From assembly GCA_029936965.1 (NCBI GenBank), contig JAPYRG010000002.1, forward strand, positions 1 to 64,000: DNA of 64,000 bases. The letters are read 5' to 3'. This document shows positions 26,337-34,538 of this stretch, in pieces; positions within the stretch are counted from its first letter, which is position 1; each line of letters opens with the position of its first letter. Below the pieces are notes generated by a model. The model saw only the letters and a program-made list of their open reading frames with translations, ran no database searches and had not been told where the DNA came from. The stretch is from Fidelibacterota bacterium. Its GTDB lineage: Bacteria; Fidelibacterota; Marinisomatia; Marinisomatales; TCS55. Position numbers and translations under genes: made by a program.

Positions 26337-27854
26337 TTATAATGAATAGATGAACCCTACATGAAGTAATATAAAATTATTGCTTTCCTCTTCATCTCTT
26401 GGGTCTGACATTGAATGTATTCCTCGTAAACCAATAACGGTTTTTATTCTTGAATTAGAAAATGCATTGCTAACCAATCGAAACTCTGCACCACCTATTA
26501 CAGCTAGCGAATTTACATTATTAACCTGGCCATATGATGCCAGGTGCATACCCAAGCCCCCAACAATATTTAATCCCTGAATTGAACCTATACTAATAGG
26601 AGTACTTACTAAGGCATTAAATCCATTGAGCCCTAAAGGGTAATAACCACCAGGTAGTGAAACTGACATATATTCAAATAATAAATAGTATAAGGATTGA
26701 TCAAATCTAAAAATCCAGGGTAATTTCGCTCCAGCAATGAATCCAGGACCCCACTCAATTTTTTTCATATTCAGGCCTATTCCATTCATAACTGGTAATG
26801 AACCATATATATCTAGATTCATCATTGCTACATCTTTTTCCTCTTCTTCTTCTATTATACGATCTTTTACTACTTTCCTTTCTCTTATGATTTCTTTCTC
26901 TTCTTCATCTTTATAAGTCCCACCTAAACGATACTGTCTCCATAATGTATTTGCTTTTGATACGATATGTCGGCCAATTATTTCTCCTTCATCATTTGCT
27001 GTTGTTACGATTACATCTTCAAGGATAGGGTCCATCCAATATGCATTTCGAGATATTAATGATCCATCAATATTATAATAATCTAATTGAGTTAGAAATT
27101 TTTCCTTAGCTATATAAATCTCATGGCTTCCCAAATAGGTTGTATCACTTTGAAAATATCTTGAAGTAATTTTTTCTGTTTGATTAATAGAATCTTTTAA
27201 ATCTTCATAATAAAATTTGTAATTATAATATTTACTACCAAGTTCATCATAAACAGATACTGACTTAGGTCTCCCATCTTTTATACTCTTAAAATCAGCA
27301 ACCCAATTAGTTCGAATCTCACTTGCTGGATTTGCAAATAATATACTATCTAGTTGTGTAATGATCATATTTTTATGAAATGTTACTTTATAAGCCGACC
27401 TTGTCCCTTCCTTATTCCACCGTAATCTGTATGTAAATAACTTTTCTCCCAGTCCATTATATCTTTCAATAAATATTAATCTTCCATTGCGTCCAAAAGT
27501 TGCCTTGAAATGAGGTAGTCTTTCTGAATCCCATTCAGAAATAGGATTACTGAGTTCCCTCTTATAATCATTCCAATCTGAATAAAATAATGTTCTAGTT
27601 TGTACAGTATCTAATACACCTCTATCTCTCTTGCTCGGTATATATTCAATTTTAATTAAGTCACCACTTCCATCATATGTTGCTTTGAAATATGCTCCTT
27701 TTTTTACCTTATTTTTATTCATCCCATCTTGTAAAAGAATTGATCTTGTAAGATCTGTGGGAAAATATTTTACTATCGTTGTATCAATCGATTGGCCTAT
27801 CAAAAAGATAGGTAATAATAAAATTATGTAGCGAAAAATAATTACTACTTTCAA
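26337..27854 (-). CDS. Exported protein with tyrosine-rich repeats and C-terminal barrel-like region
   Basis: Signal peptide (about 1-20, ending FLIGQS). Residues 30-300 are a series of short strand repeats with aromatic residues (FKATYDGSGDLIKIEY, FKATFGRNGRLIFIERY, YYNIDGSLISRNAYW) resembling YD/MORN-like beta repeats. A highly charged linker with a run of five Glu lies at about 335-345. Residues 355-505 are Gly-rich amphipathic strands ending IYSL, consistent with a small outer-membrane barrel. I know no family with this combination. It lies 11 nt after the PEGA-domain gene and may form an operon with it downstream of dnaG. Confidence 0.7.
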   Translation of the reverse strand: MKVVIIFRYIILLLPIFLIGQSIDTTIVKYFPTDLTRSILLQDGMNKNKVKKGAYFKATYDGSGDLIKIEYIPSKRDRGVLDTVQTRTLFYSDWNDYKRELSNPISEWDSERLPHFKATFGRNGRLIFIERYNGLGEKLFTYRLRWNKEGTRSAYKVTFHKNMIITQLDSILFANPASEIRTNWVADFKSIKDGRPKSVSVYDELGSKYYNYKFYYEDLKDSINQTEKITSRYFQSDTTYLGSHEIYIAKEKFLTQLDYYNIDGSLISRNAYWMDPILEDVIVTTANDEGEIIGRHIVSKANTLWRQYRLGGTYKDEEEKEIIRERKVVKDRIIEEEEEKDVAMMNLDIYGSLPVMNGIGLNMKKIEWGPGFIAGAKLPWIFRFDQSLYYLLFEYMSVSLPGGYYPLGLNGFNALVSTPISIGSIQGLNIVGGLGMHLASYGQVNNVNSLAVIGGAEFRLVSNAFSNSRIKTVIGLRGIHSMSDPRDEEESNNFILLHVGFIYSL

Positions 27855-27865
27855 TATTATTTTAT

Positions 27866-28327
27866 CTATAAACCCCAGATAATAATAAATAATAAAGCAA
27901 ATATTATACTTGCTCGTACCCAGGTCCCACTTTGTGTCTGTCTTTGATATTCTTCAATCTCTGCATCAATTGCGCGATAGCTCATAACAACTAACTCTAC
28001 ATTCCCTTCCTCAATCATAACATCTTGTTGGCCTAGTCGAATTATATCTTTTAGTGTTTTTTTAGATGGAACAGACTGTTCTGGAATTCCATCATCTGGA
28101 GGGAAAATACTTACCTTATGCCAACCAGGGGTCACTGTTAAGGCTTGTATTATTGGAGTTTTACCAACATAATAACCATCGAGATAAATTGGCACACTAT
28201 CTGTATCGCATGAAATTTTCATTGCAGTATACCTTGCACGATTATCCCATTTCATAGTTTGCCCAGATACCAATGTAATAAATAATAAGGCTAATAGAGA
28301 TAATCTCAATAATTTATTCTGTTTCAA
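27866..28327 (-). CDS. PEGA-domain membrane protein
   Basis: Signal peptide (about 1-22), a single PEGA domain (about 36-75; ISCDTDSVPIYLDGYYVGKTP ... PGWHKVSI) and a C-terminal transmembrane helix (about 137-152). PEGA domains are small beta modules found in surface and S-layer-associated proteins. The basic/acidic linker may project the domain from the inner membrane into the periplasm. The start overlaps the end of dnaG by 14 nt, so it is translated from the same transcript. Function unknown. Confidence 0.8.
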   Translation of the reverse strand: MKQNKLLRLSLLALLFITLVSGQTMKWDNRARYTAMKISCDTDSVPIYLDGYYVGKTPIIQALTVTPGWHKVSIFPPDDGIPEQSVPSKKTLKDIIRLGQQDVMIEEGNVELVVMSYRAIDAEIEEYQRQTQSGTWVRASIIFALLFIIIWGL

Positions 28328-30080
28328 TATTCTCCGATAATTGATGTAAAGTTTTCTGTAACTCTATTACTTGAATAATAATTTCTTTTGCATCTTCTCC
28401 GGAAGATTCTAATTCCCTTATTTTTATTCTTGCTTCCTTAATTTGATCTTTTATTAATTTGCCTTTAATAGTATTAAAACATTCTCTTATAATTAATTGT
28501 GGATCATCAGAACTCACATCATCAAAAAGAATTTCAGATATTAATCTTTTTTCATCCATATTTTCAAATTGATCAATTATTGCAGAGAGATCTTTAGGTT
28601 TATTATCCTTTATTAAAAATAAACCTATTTTTTGCAGGATTGGCTCATCAAATATTTGAAAATCTATTATACTTTTCATAGATGGATAAACTTCATCAAA
28701 ATTAAATGCAATAGCACGAATAATTTCTAATTGTGCTTTTTGCATTGCATTTGTAAATCGTTGCAACTTAGCAGAATACTTGTCAGAATCGACATTAATT
28801 TTTTTCATTCCAGTTTGACTGTTAAACAATCGATATATTTCTACTTCATCTAATTGAAGCTCTTGAGACAATGATTTAAGCAAATCATCGCGAATAATTC
28901 CATCATTAATTAGTGATATTTCCTTTAGAATTTCTTTCACAATTCTAGATCGGTCCGTTCCTGATAGATTCTTAACGTCTTTCTTATGTAAGTGGAATAA
29001 TAACAAGGGCATGCTTGAACCCATCGCTTCTTGAAATGCGTTTACGCCTTCTTCTCTGACCCAATCATCTGGATCTTTATCATTAGGCATAGGGATAACT
29101 AAAGGCTCCACTCCCGCTTGAAATAAAACATAGCCAGCTCTTAAGGTTGCGTTTATTCCTGCACTATCACCATCATATGCTAAGTATACTTTGGATGCAA
29201 ACTTTCGTATCTGAGATGCATGATTATTACCTAAGGCAGTTCCTGAAAGAGCAACAACATTTGGAATGCCTAATTGAACTAATTGCAAGAAGTCTGTATA
29301 ACCCTCAACAAGAACTGCAGTTGAAAACTTGCGAATAGAATCTCTAGTTTTATGCAATCCATAAAATACTTCGCTTTTTCTATATAATGGAGTTTCCGGT
29401 GAATTGAGATATTTTGCTGGATCATCTTTATTAAAGATTCTTCCGCCAAAAGCAATAGCTTTCCCTGATTGATGATATATAGGGAACATTATTCTTGATC
29501 GAAATCGATCACGCCAACCTCTATCAGTTTTTATAAAAAGACCCGTCTTTTCATACACGTTATCTTTAAACGATGATGTTTTAATAGTATTTGATAATGT
29601 GTCCCATGAATCAGGTGCAAACCCAATATGATATGTTTTTATCGTTTCATCACTTAATCCTCGATTATGAAGGTACTCAAGAGCTACTTTCCCTTTTTCT
29701 GAAAAAAGAATATTATGATAAAGCTTTACTGCTATATCATGTAATTCATATAAAGAAGAAAAAATTTTATTTGATGAGCCGGATTGATAGTCTACTTGAA
29801 TTCCATATTTATGTCCTAACTCTTTTACTGCTTCAATAAATGAAATCTTTTCATGCTCAACAATAAAACTAAATACGTTACCTCCTGCACCACAGCCAAA
29901 ACAATGATATATTTGTTTATCCGGCGCAACACTAAATGATGGTGTCTTTTCAGAATGAAAAGGGCATAATCCAAAGAAATTGCGACCCCTTTTCTTTAGG
30001 TCAACATATTGAGCAACTACATCATATATATCTGCAGTATTTCGAATGCGTTCAATTGTTTCTTCAGGAACGCGCGCCAT
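28314..30080 (-). CDS. dnaG: DNA primase
   Basis: Synthesises RNA primers for replication. The N-terminal zinc-binding domain has Cys39, His42, Cys60 and Cys63 (CPFHSEKTPSFSV ... HCFGCG). The primase core includes VEGYTDFLQL with the TOPRIM Glu at about 258, and YDGDSAG with the DxD metal site at about 305-307. The C-terminal third is a less conserved DnaB-interacting region. The 588-aa length is standard. It is the third gene of yqeY-cvpA-dnaG, 2 nt after cvpA. The common partner rpoD is not in the operon here. Confidence 0.97.
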   Translation of the reverse strand: MARVPEETIERIRNTADIYDVVAQYVDLKKRGRNFFGLCPFHSEKTPSFSVAPDKQIYHCFGCGAGGNVFSFIVEHEKISFIEAVKELGHKYGIQVDYQSGSSNKIFSSLYELHDIAVKLYHNILFSEKGKVALEYLHNRGLSDETIKTYHIGFAPDSWDTLSNTIKTSSFKDNVYEKTGLFIKTDRGWRDRFRSRIMFPIYHQSGKAIAFGGRIFNKDDPAKYLNSPETPLYRKSEVFYGLHKTRDSIRKFSTAVLVEGYTDFLQLVQLGIPNVVALSGTALGNNHASQIRKFASKVYLAYDGDSAGINATLRAGYVLFQAGVEPLVIPMPNDKDPDDWVREEGVNAFQEAMGSSMPLLLFHLHKKDVKNLSGTDRSRIVKEILKEISLINDGIIRDDLLKSLSQELQLDEVEIYRLFNSQTGMKKINVDSDKYSAKLQRFTNAMQKAQLEIIRAIAFNFDEVYPSMKSIIDFQIFDEPILQKIGLFLIKDNKPKDLSAIIDQFENMDEKRLISEILFDDVSSDDPQLIIRECFNTIKGKLIKDQIKEARIKIRELESSGEDAKEIIIQVIELQKTLHQLSENIETE

Positions 30081-30082
30081 AA

Positions 30083-30619
30083 TTAAGATTTATCATTATT
30101 AATCATATCCTTCAAAAATATTTCTCCTTCTTTTATAGGATCATCAAGATGAAATAAATTAATTATAACGTACCGAGTGTTAGTAAACCTATAAGATAAA
30201 TAAGATTCCTTACGAATAATCGATGTCCATTTATTTGAGGGGAAAAGATCAATGGTCCAATAGAACAACATTAATATGATAATTCCTTTTATTGCACCAA
30301 TAATAAACCCCATAGAGCGATTTGCAAACTTTGTTCCTCTTGATGTTAAAAGAATATGGAAAAATCTTGTTAATACTCTTACAATAAATAACATTAAAAC
30401 AAAAATAATTGAAAAACTAATTACCATCACCACAAATGTATTAAGATGAATAAAAATTAATATTTTTGATGACAAGGTAAGATAATACTTTAAAGAAAAT
30501 ATTGTTGAAACAATTAATCCGATTAACCGCCCGGCTTCTTCAATAAAACCTCTGCGAAAACCTACGCTTCCCATTAAAAGCATAAAAAAACATGCTAGTA
30601 CATCTAAAAATAGAATCAT
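30083..30619 (-). CDS. CvpA family inner-membrane protein
   Basis: Four predicted membrane helices in 178 aa, with the family opening (short hydrophobic stretch, then GSVGFRRGFIEEAGRLIGLIVS, matching the G-x-x-R-G-F-x-x-E pattern) and the second conserved region NRSMGFIIGAIKGIIIL. CvpA proteins were named for colicin V production, and related ones are linked to envelope homeostasis. It sits 2 nt from both yqeY upstream and dnaG downstream. Confidence 0.87.
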   Translation of the reverse strand: MILFLDVLACFFMLLMGSVGFRRGFIEEAGRLIGLIVSTIFSLKYYLTLSSKILIFIHLNTFVVMVISFSIIFVLMLFIVRVLTRFFHILLTSRGTKFANRSMGFIIGAIKGIIILMLFYWTIDLFPSNKWTSIIRKESYLSYRFTNTRYVIINLFHLDDPIKEGEIFLKDMINNDKS

Positions 30620-30621
30620 GC

Positions 30622-31065
30622 TTATTGTAAAAGGTCACTTACGATTTGCTGGGCCATTTTACCATCTGCTTTTCCTGCAGAACGTTTCATAATCTCTGGC
30701 ATCACTTTTCCCATGTCACTCATACTAGTCGCACCTGTATCTGAAACGACTTTTTTAATTAATGTGATCAATTCCTGTTCAGACATCATTTTTGGTAAAT
30801 AAGAACTCAATATTTTCAATTCATCCAATTCATTTTTCATAAGTTCAGAGCGATTATTTTTTTCATATATATCAGCAGCTTCTTTACGCTGTTTAACTAG
30901 GTTTTGAATAATCTTAACTTCATCATTCGGGCTTAAATCTTCTCTTTTTTCAATTTTTTTATCTTTCAATTTTGCAAGAGCAACTCTTAAAGTTGAAACC
31001 CTAAATTTGTCGCTATTTTTCATTGCTTCATACATATCAGATTGTATTGTTTTATATAATGACAT
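30622..31065 (-). CDS. yqeY: YqeY/GatB-tail domain protein
   Basis: A 147-aa helical protein matching the family whole: DMYEAMKNSDKFRVSTLRVALA at the start, a basic middle, and the C-terminal MSDMGKVMPEIMKRSAGKADGKMAQQIVSDLL that is shared with the GatB tail domain, which contacts tRNA in the amidotransferase. Standalone YqeY is usually encoded beside dnaG or rpsU, as here, and its exact task is unsettled. It starts 10 nt after the methyltransferase gene and heads yqeY-cvpA-dnaG. Confidence 0.92.
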   Translation of the reverse strand: MSLYKTIQSDMYEAMKNSDKFRVSTLRVALAKLKDKKIEKREDLSPNDEVKIIQNLVKQRKEAADIYEKNNRSELMKNELDELKILSSYLPKMMSEQELITLIKKVVSDTGATSMSDMGKVMPEIMKRSAGKADGKMAQQIVSDLLQ

Positions 31066-31075
31066 ATTAATATTC

Positions 31076-31912
31076 CTAACTTTGATCTATTCTTTTCATA
31101 CTAATTAATAATTGATCTTGATCTGTTTCAAAACCAATAAAACGCCTACCAAGTTTTTTTGTTACTACTCCTACACCTCCGCTTCCCATAAACGGATCGA
31201 CAACCCAATTAAGTTTAAAGCTGCTTGCATCTAAAATACGCTTAATTAATGCTTCTGGTTTATCACCATTCATATCTTCAGATTGCCCAGTATGTGTATC
31301 AATAATGTCTCCCCACAAATTATTAGGTCCAGAATCTTTTTCTAATGAAGGCTTAATATCTTTTTGATTGGCAATAGCTTCCTGATGAAAAAGAAAATCG
31401 TTAGTTTTTGTTGCGAACCAAATGTCTGCCGACTGATTTTTCCAAGTTACAGCCTTAGAGGTTTCTCCAGCCAACATTTTCCTCCATGTTATACGAGTCT
31501 GTACATGAAGAAAATTTGTTAACATAGAATGATACATTCCAGATAGCCTCCAATCGCAAAATAGATACAGTGCTCCAGTTGATTTAAGTACTCGATGAGC
31601 TTCCTCAAGCCAGTTATTATTCCATTTATAATATTCCTGTAAAGTCATAGGAGATCCAGGACGATCCTCTCCTCGCCAAGGATTCTCAGGCGGATCTGTT
31701 ATAATTACATCAATACTGGAAGAAGGGAGCTTTCGTAGTCCTTCTAATCCGTCAGATAAAAAAACACCATCATGCATAGAATCAATTGTCATTAGAATAT
31801 CATCTACTTTTTGTAATGCTGGTAGATATCTATTTAAATCAGAAACTGTTAAACCGGGGTACGGTTCAATTGGATTTGAAAGTAAAGGTTTTGCTGTATG
31901 TTTTTTAATCAT
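31076..31912 (-). CDS. Orphan beta-class DNA methyltransferase (N4/N6 type)
   Basis: S-adenosylmethionine-dependent DNA base methyltransferase by fold. Motif IV comes first (DPPE at 73-76, after IDVIIT), then a central target-recognition region, then motif I near the end (DPFMGSGGVG, 239-248), the beta-class order. Motif IV is unusual: the fourth residue, normally Tyr, Trp or Phe stacking on the flipped base, is Glu. The rest (GLEGLRKLPSSSIDVIIT, RRFIGFE) is well conserved. No endonuclease gene is adjacent. It precedes yqeY by 10 nt. It could be an active regulator with an altered pocket or a DNA-binding protein without activity. Confidence 0.87.
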   Translation of the reverse strand: MIKKHTAKPLLSNPIEPYPGLTVSDLNRYLPALQKVDDILMTIDSMHDGVFLSDGLEGLRKLPSSSIDVIITDPPENPWRGEDRPGSPMTLQEYYKWNNNWLEEAHRVLKSTGALYLFCDWRLSGMYHSMLTNFLHVQTRITWRKMLAGETSKAVTWKNQSADIWFATKTNDFLFHQEAIANQKDIKPSLEKDSGPNNLWGDIIDTHTGQSEDMNGDKPEALIKRILDASSFKLNWVVDPFMGSGGVGVVTKKLGRRFIGFETDQDQLLISMKRIDQS

Positions 31913-32002
31913 TACAGGTTAAAATTTAGAATTTCTTATCTTTTATCACTATGCATTCATGCTAAAATTTGTAGATTAGTAATAGTAAGCGTAAAATAAA
32001 AT

Positions 32003-32416
32003 ATGAATAAAAAGAAAGTAATTTTCATATGTACTGGGAATGCATGTAGATCACAAATGGCTGAAGGACTTTTACACGAAATGGCTGGAAGTTCATTTGA
32101 GGTTTTTAGTGCGGGAAGCCACCCATCCAGATTGCACCCAGCATCTGTAATAGTAATGGATGAAATTGGAATTGATATTTCTCATCATCATTCAGAATCT
32201 ATTGATAAGTATATAGATTCAGGTATTGATATTGCAATTACTCTATGTGATAATGCGCAAAAGCATTGTCCAACTTTTCCAGGTAATGTGGAACAAATAC
32301 ATTGGAGTATTGAGGATCCGTATCATGGTTGGAATTCTAATGATGGAGATCTTCCACCCTATAGAGAGACTAGAGATGAATTAATAAAAAGGATAACATC
32401 ATTCTTAAAAGAATAA
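32003..32416 (+). CDS. arsC: Thioredoxin-coupled arsenate reductase / LMW phosphatase family
   Basis: A 137-aa low-molecular-weight tyrosine phosphatase fold. The P-loop CTGNACRS supplies Cys10 and Arg16. Cys82 and Cys89 (LCDNAQKHC) fall exactly at the positions used by Staphylococcus pI258 ArsC for the disulfide relay that links arsenate reduction to thioredoxin, and Asp105 sits in EDPYHG. All key residues are therefore present. No arsenite pump or ArsR repressor gene is nearby, so the enzyme works alone here or with unlinked partners. The 3' end overlaps the probable start of the PHP lipoprotein. Confidence 0.9.
   Translation: MNKKKVIFICTGNACRSQMAEGLLHEMAGSSFEVFSAGSHPSRLHPASVIVMDEIGIDISHHHSESIDKYIDSGIDIAITLCDNAQKHCPTFPGNVEQIHWSIEDPYHGWNSNDGDLPPYRETRDELIKRITSFLKE
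32389..32403 (+). promoter_or_regulatory. Ribosome binding site with a probable ATT start codon
   Basis: AAGGA (32389-32393), inside the end of arsC, lies 7 nt before ATT at 32401-32403. Reading from that ATT gives a basic-hydrophobic-Cys lipoprotein leader in frame with the PHP protein. No ATG, GTG or TTG exists in frame between the upstream stop (32377-32379) and the TTG at 32437, which is too late to give a leader. ATT starts are known from infC, where they allow autoregulation. Confidence 0.5.
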
Positions 32417-33636
32417 TATATATCACTCCATTACTATTGTTAATTATAAACTGTAATAATTATAGCGACTCATACCAATGGTACAAAGGGAACCTTCATA
32501 CCCATACTTTTTGGAGTGACGGTGATGCCCCTCCTGAAATAACTGTTGATTGGTATAAATCAAACGAATATGACTTTTTAGCATTATCGGATCATAATAT
32601 CTTATCAACTGTTGAAAAATGGATTAAAGTACACGATAACGATCCTGGGGGATGGCCACCAACAATGACTAAAACTAAACTTAAAGATATTCAAAATAAG
32701 TTTGGATTTGATTGGATCAATACTCGCATAAAGGATGACACCCTTGAAATGCAGCTTACCACACTAGATAAACTAAAAATCAAATTTGAAACCGATAATG
32801 ATTTTCTATTGATACAATCTGAGGAAATCAGCGATAAATACGAAAAAACACCTATACATATCAATGCAACAAATATATCAGAATTTATTCCACCCCAAGG
32901 CGGTAATAGCATATTTGATGTATTACAAAGAAATATAAATGCAGTTCGTGAGCAGCGCAAAACAACAGGTCAAGCTATGATTGCCCATATCAATCATCCG
33001 AATTATGAATGGGCTCTCTTATCAGAACATTTAATCAATATACAAGGGGACTCTTTTTTTGAAGTATATAATGGACACCCTTTAGTAAATAACTGGGGTA
33101 ATAATGAAAAGCCAAGTACAGATAAAATGTGGGATATGGTGCTAACAATGAGAATATTAAAAAACCTACCTCCTATGTATGGTCTTGCTGTTGATGATGC
33201 GCATGCCTATTATAGATATAAAGTTGGGAAAGCTAACCCTGGTCGTGGATGGGTAATGGTAAAAGCAAAGGGGTTAAATGCAGAAAAAATAATATCATCA
33301 CTAGAATCAGGAAATTTTTACTCTTCTACAGGAGTTCTTATAAATAATATTAATCAAAATAATAAATCATACATGGTTTATATAAGTAAAAAAACTGGAA
33401 TAACATATACAACTCAATTTATTGGATCCACACACAGTATAAACCAGAAAGACGATTTAGATAATAACGAAATAGGTAAAATTTTTTATGAGACGAAAAC
33501 AAATCCAGCAATATATAATTTTACTGGAAAAGAAATATATGTTAGAGCAAAAATTATATCAGATAAACTTCAGGAAAATCCATATTCCAAAGGAGATCTT
33601 GAAATGGCCTGGACTCAACCATTTGTTTTAAAGTAA
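32401..33636 (+). CDS. PHP-domain phosphoesterase-like lipoprotein
   Basis: Metal-dependent PHP-domain protein. After the leader comes NLHTHTFWSDGDAPPE (HxH and downstream Asp metal ligands), FLALSDHN, and further His residues (AHINHPNYEW, VDDAHAYY) that would complete a three-metal site. Start: from ATT at 32401 the chain reads L-K-R, a hydrophobic run and Cys18, a lipoprotein signal; the first conventional start, TTG at 32437, leaves only five residues before that Cys. It overlaps arsC by 16 nt. Exported PHP proteins are likely phosphoesterases or hydrolases; substrate unknown. A terminator hairpin follows. Confidence 0.8.
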   Translation: MLKRIIYITPLLLLIINCNNYSDSYQWYKGNLHTHTFWSDGDAPPEITVDWYKSNEYDFLALSDHNILSTVEKWIKVHDNDPGGWPPTMTKTKLKDIQNKFGFDWINTRIKDDTLEMQLTTLDKLKIKFETDNDFLLIQSEEISDKYEKTPIHINATNISEFIPPQGGNSIFDVLQRNINAVREQRKTTGQAMIAHINHPNYEWALLSEHLINIQGDSFFEVYNGHPLVNNWGNNEKPSTDKMWDMVLTMRILKNLPPMYGLAVDDAHAYYRYKVGKANPGRGWVMVKAKGLNAEKIISSLESGNFYSSTGVLINNINQNNKSYMVYISKKTGITYTTQFIGSTHSINQKDDLDNNEIGKIFYETKTNPAIYNFTGKEIYVRAKIISDKLQENPYSKGDLEMAWTQPFVLK

Positions 33637-33659
33637 AAAGGGCGGTTGAACCGCCCTTT
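33635..33659 (-). terminator. Intrinsic terminator between convergent genes
   Basis: AAAGGGCGG and CCGCCCTTT pair perfectly around a short loop. On the minus strand the stem is followed by five Ts, giving a good terminator for the outer-membrane protein gene at 33683. On the plus strand the tail is AAAATAAG, so for the PHP gene it works less well. Confidence 0.8.
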
Positions 33660-33682
33660 AAAATAAGAATGGATGAATCTGA

Positions 33683-34378
33683 CTAAAAACCCATCCCAAT
33701 TCTAAAATTAAGAGATCCAAATGATTTCGCGTCTAACACATCTTCGAAATCGCCTAATGTATGACGATAAAATAAGAATGAATCTAACACAAATAATTTG
33801 AACTGCATCCCTACTTGAAAGTGTAGACCGCTTTTATCAATTTTGTTTTCATCAATAAAGTCAACAAGATCATCTTCACTAAATGTTGGTTCTGTAGTTA
33901 AATCTCCTCCCATTAAACTTTCAACTAAGTCAAGATTTGCAAGCGGTGCAAAAGTGTGACTATTAAAACCTCCTCCTGCAAAAATCTGTGCTTTCCCAAT
34001 AAGTGGGACACCAAATCCAACTAATTTCCTTCTAGCAGTTATATAGGTAGATGCGCCGCCGAAAACAGCATCATAAGGACCAGCTGTCCCTAATACATTA
34101 AGAAATGCAAATTCATATACTTGAGCAACTATATTTGCATCTATTTCTAAATCAATAAATGGTATGATATCAAGATAAGCATATACTCCAATATTTAACG
34201 AATTAGAAAATTCTGAGGTTGCCATACTTGCAAAACCTGATGGGTCATCTAAGTTTCTTTCACCTACCGTAAATAAACCCTGCCCACCTTGAATTCCAAA
34301 ACCTAAAATGGCAAATGCACTATTAAATGGTAATGCTGCTAAAATAAGTCCAATAATTATCGCTTTATATTGTTTCAT
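33683..34378 (-). CDS. Outer-membrane beta-barrel protein of unknown function
   Basis: 231 aa from the ATG at 34378, chosen because GGAGG (complement of 34383-34387) lies 4 nt upstream and a clean signal peptide follows (KQYKAIIIGLILAALPFNSAFA). An in-frame start at 34540 would add a non-coding-looking leader. The mature protein alternates hydrophobic and polar residues with many Gly and ends in LNFRIGMGF with terminal Phe, typical of barrels. A loop with EDDLVDFIDENK is acidic. The role is unknown. It is divergent from the M23 peptidase, sharing 160 nt of promoter DNA. Confidence 0.78.
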   Translation of the reverse strand: MKQYKAIIIGLILAALPFNSAFAILGFGIQGGQGLFTVGERNLDDPSGFASMATSEFSNSLNIGVYAYLDIIPFIDLEIDANIVAQVYEFAFLNVLGTAGPYDAVFGGASTYITARRKLVGFGVPLIGKAQIFAGGGFNSHTFAPLANLDLVESLMGGDLTTEPTFSEDDLVDFIDENKIDKSGLHFQVGMQFKLFVLDSFLFYRHTLGDFEDVLDAKSFGSLNFRIGMGF

Positions 34379-34538
34379 TTTACCTCCGTTTATTTTATAT
34401 GAAGTAATTCTATTAAATTTACATTTTATGTGCGAGTAAACAAGGCAACATTTTTTCTTTAAAAAACAGTAATATTTTTGGAAAAATAAAGATACTATCT
34501 TTGAATATGTTTTTTCATATAAATAAATTGGATTATTC

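Noticed and set aside
32003..32416. Arsenic resistance operon
   Set aside because: Only arsC is present; neither arsR nor an arsenite efflux gene is nearby.
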